From the NCBI GenBank assembly GCA_034766995.1, contig CM068319.1:20895469-20959468 (forward strand): a DNA stretch of 64,000 bases. The letters are read 5' to 3'. Below, in pieces: positions 63,480 to 64,000 of the stretch; within the stretch, counting starts at the first letter, position 1; each line of letters begins with the position of its first letter. This DNA comes from Acanthacorydalis orientalis (taxonomy: Eukaryota > Arthropoda > Insecta > Megaloptera > Corydalidae). A program made the position numbers and the translations under genes. Under the pieces are notes generated by a model. The model did no database searches, was not told the origin of the DNA, and saw only the letters and a program-made list of their open reading frames with translations.

Positions 63480-64000
63480 TTTATCATAAAATAAAATAGA
63501 ATAATTCTGACAAGAAGTATGTCTGGATCATGATACAATTATAAAATGTAATAAATATATTAATAAATAAATGAAAATGCGTCTATTATCTTATTAAATT
63601 TCATAGCATGTATACATTTCAATGATAGAATTGTACATAAATGTTGAAAAATATTATTTAAGATCCAAAATAATAATTATCGCAATAGTTGATTAAACAT
63701 AAATTAATAATGAATTAAGTGTAAAGAAAAATTTTTTTAATGTTTAATTGATTCATTTACGAAGATTCGCATAGAATAAAAAAGTATGTAATAAAAAAAA
63801 GTTATACAGGACGAGGAATATCTATTAAACGGCTTGTCATTGTTATATATCGTGGTTAATTTATTTTTTTAATGTGGATTTAAAGTTGATTTCCTTGTTA
63901 CAATTGATGAGATCTAAGAAACTGCACGGGAAAACACAATAATAATTGTATCAATTGCAAAATAACGAGATAGTTTCCATCACGGAACATTTTATGTTAC
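63480..64000. other. AT-rich DNA at the window edge
   Basis: No coding or repeat feature recognised after the Tigger relic. Confidence 0.6.

Overview
This window is a very AT-rich stretch of insect nuclear DNA. The insect call rests on three things. One gene encodes a ZAD (zinc-finger-associated domain, arthropod type) C2H2 protein. A second encodes an insect PRIP-like aquaporin. All genes have spliceosomal GT-AG introns, two of them under 60 bp. A hymenopteran is my guess from the base composition and the extreme density of (TA)n microsatellites, but the sequence does not prove it.

Layout. 1-11379 holds no exon I can support. 11380-17418 (+) carries the last two coding exons of an unidentified single-pass membrane protein, separated by a 5.7 kb intron; its upstream exons are not visible. 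17419-26394 is gene-free and holds a terminal-inverted-repeat element and several hairpins. 26456-27068 (-) is a complete three-exon gene for mitochondrial ribosomal protein S24. 28924-30768 (-) is a complete two-exon gene for a ZAD protein with 12 zinc fingers. 35460-40919 (-) is the C-terminal two thirds of an aquaporin, in four constitutive exons plus an in-frame alternative last exon. Its N-terminal exon was not found in the remaining 23 kb on the 5' side.

The right half (40.9-64 kb) is a graveyard of DNA transposons. It holds a possible hAT end, a decayed DUF4817-type Tc1/mariner element, a small MITE whose relative lies at 33.9 kb, a MITE with a CAGCGGCGTA-type end, a piggyBac-like element with TTAA flanks and a decayed transposase C-terminus, and a truncated Tigger/pogo element. 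It also has two GC-rich islands that could be promoters or 5' exons.

The genes are not functionally linked. They are separate housekeeping (mitoribosome), regulatory (zinc-finger) and membrane loci. The first (+) gene converges on mRpS24, and the other three are all on the minus strand. I found no novel multi-gene system. The most informative observations are the alternative aquaporin C-terminus, the TTAA-bounded piggyBac relic, two related MITEs with different interiors, and several strong hairpins.
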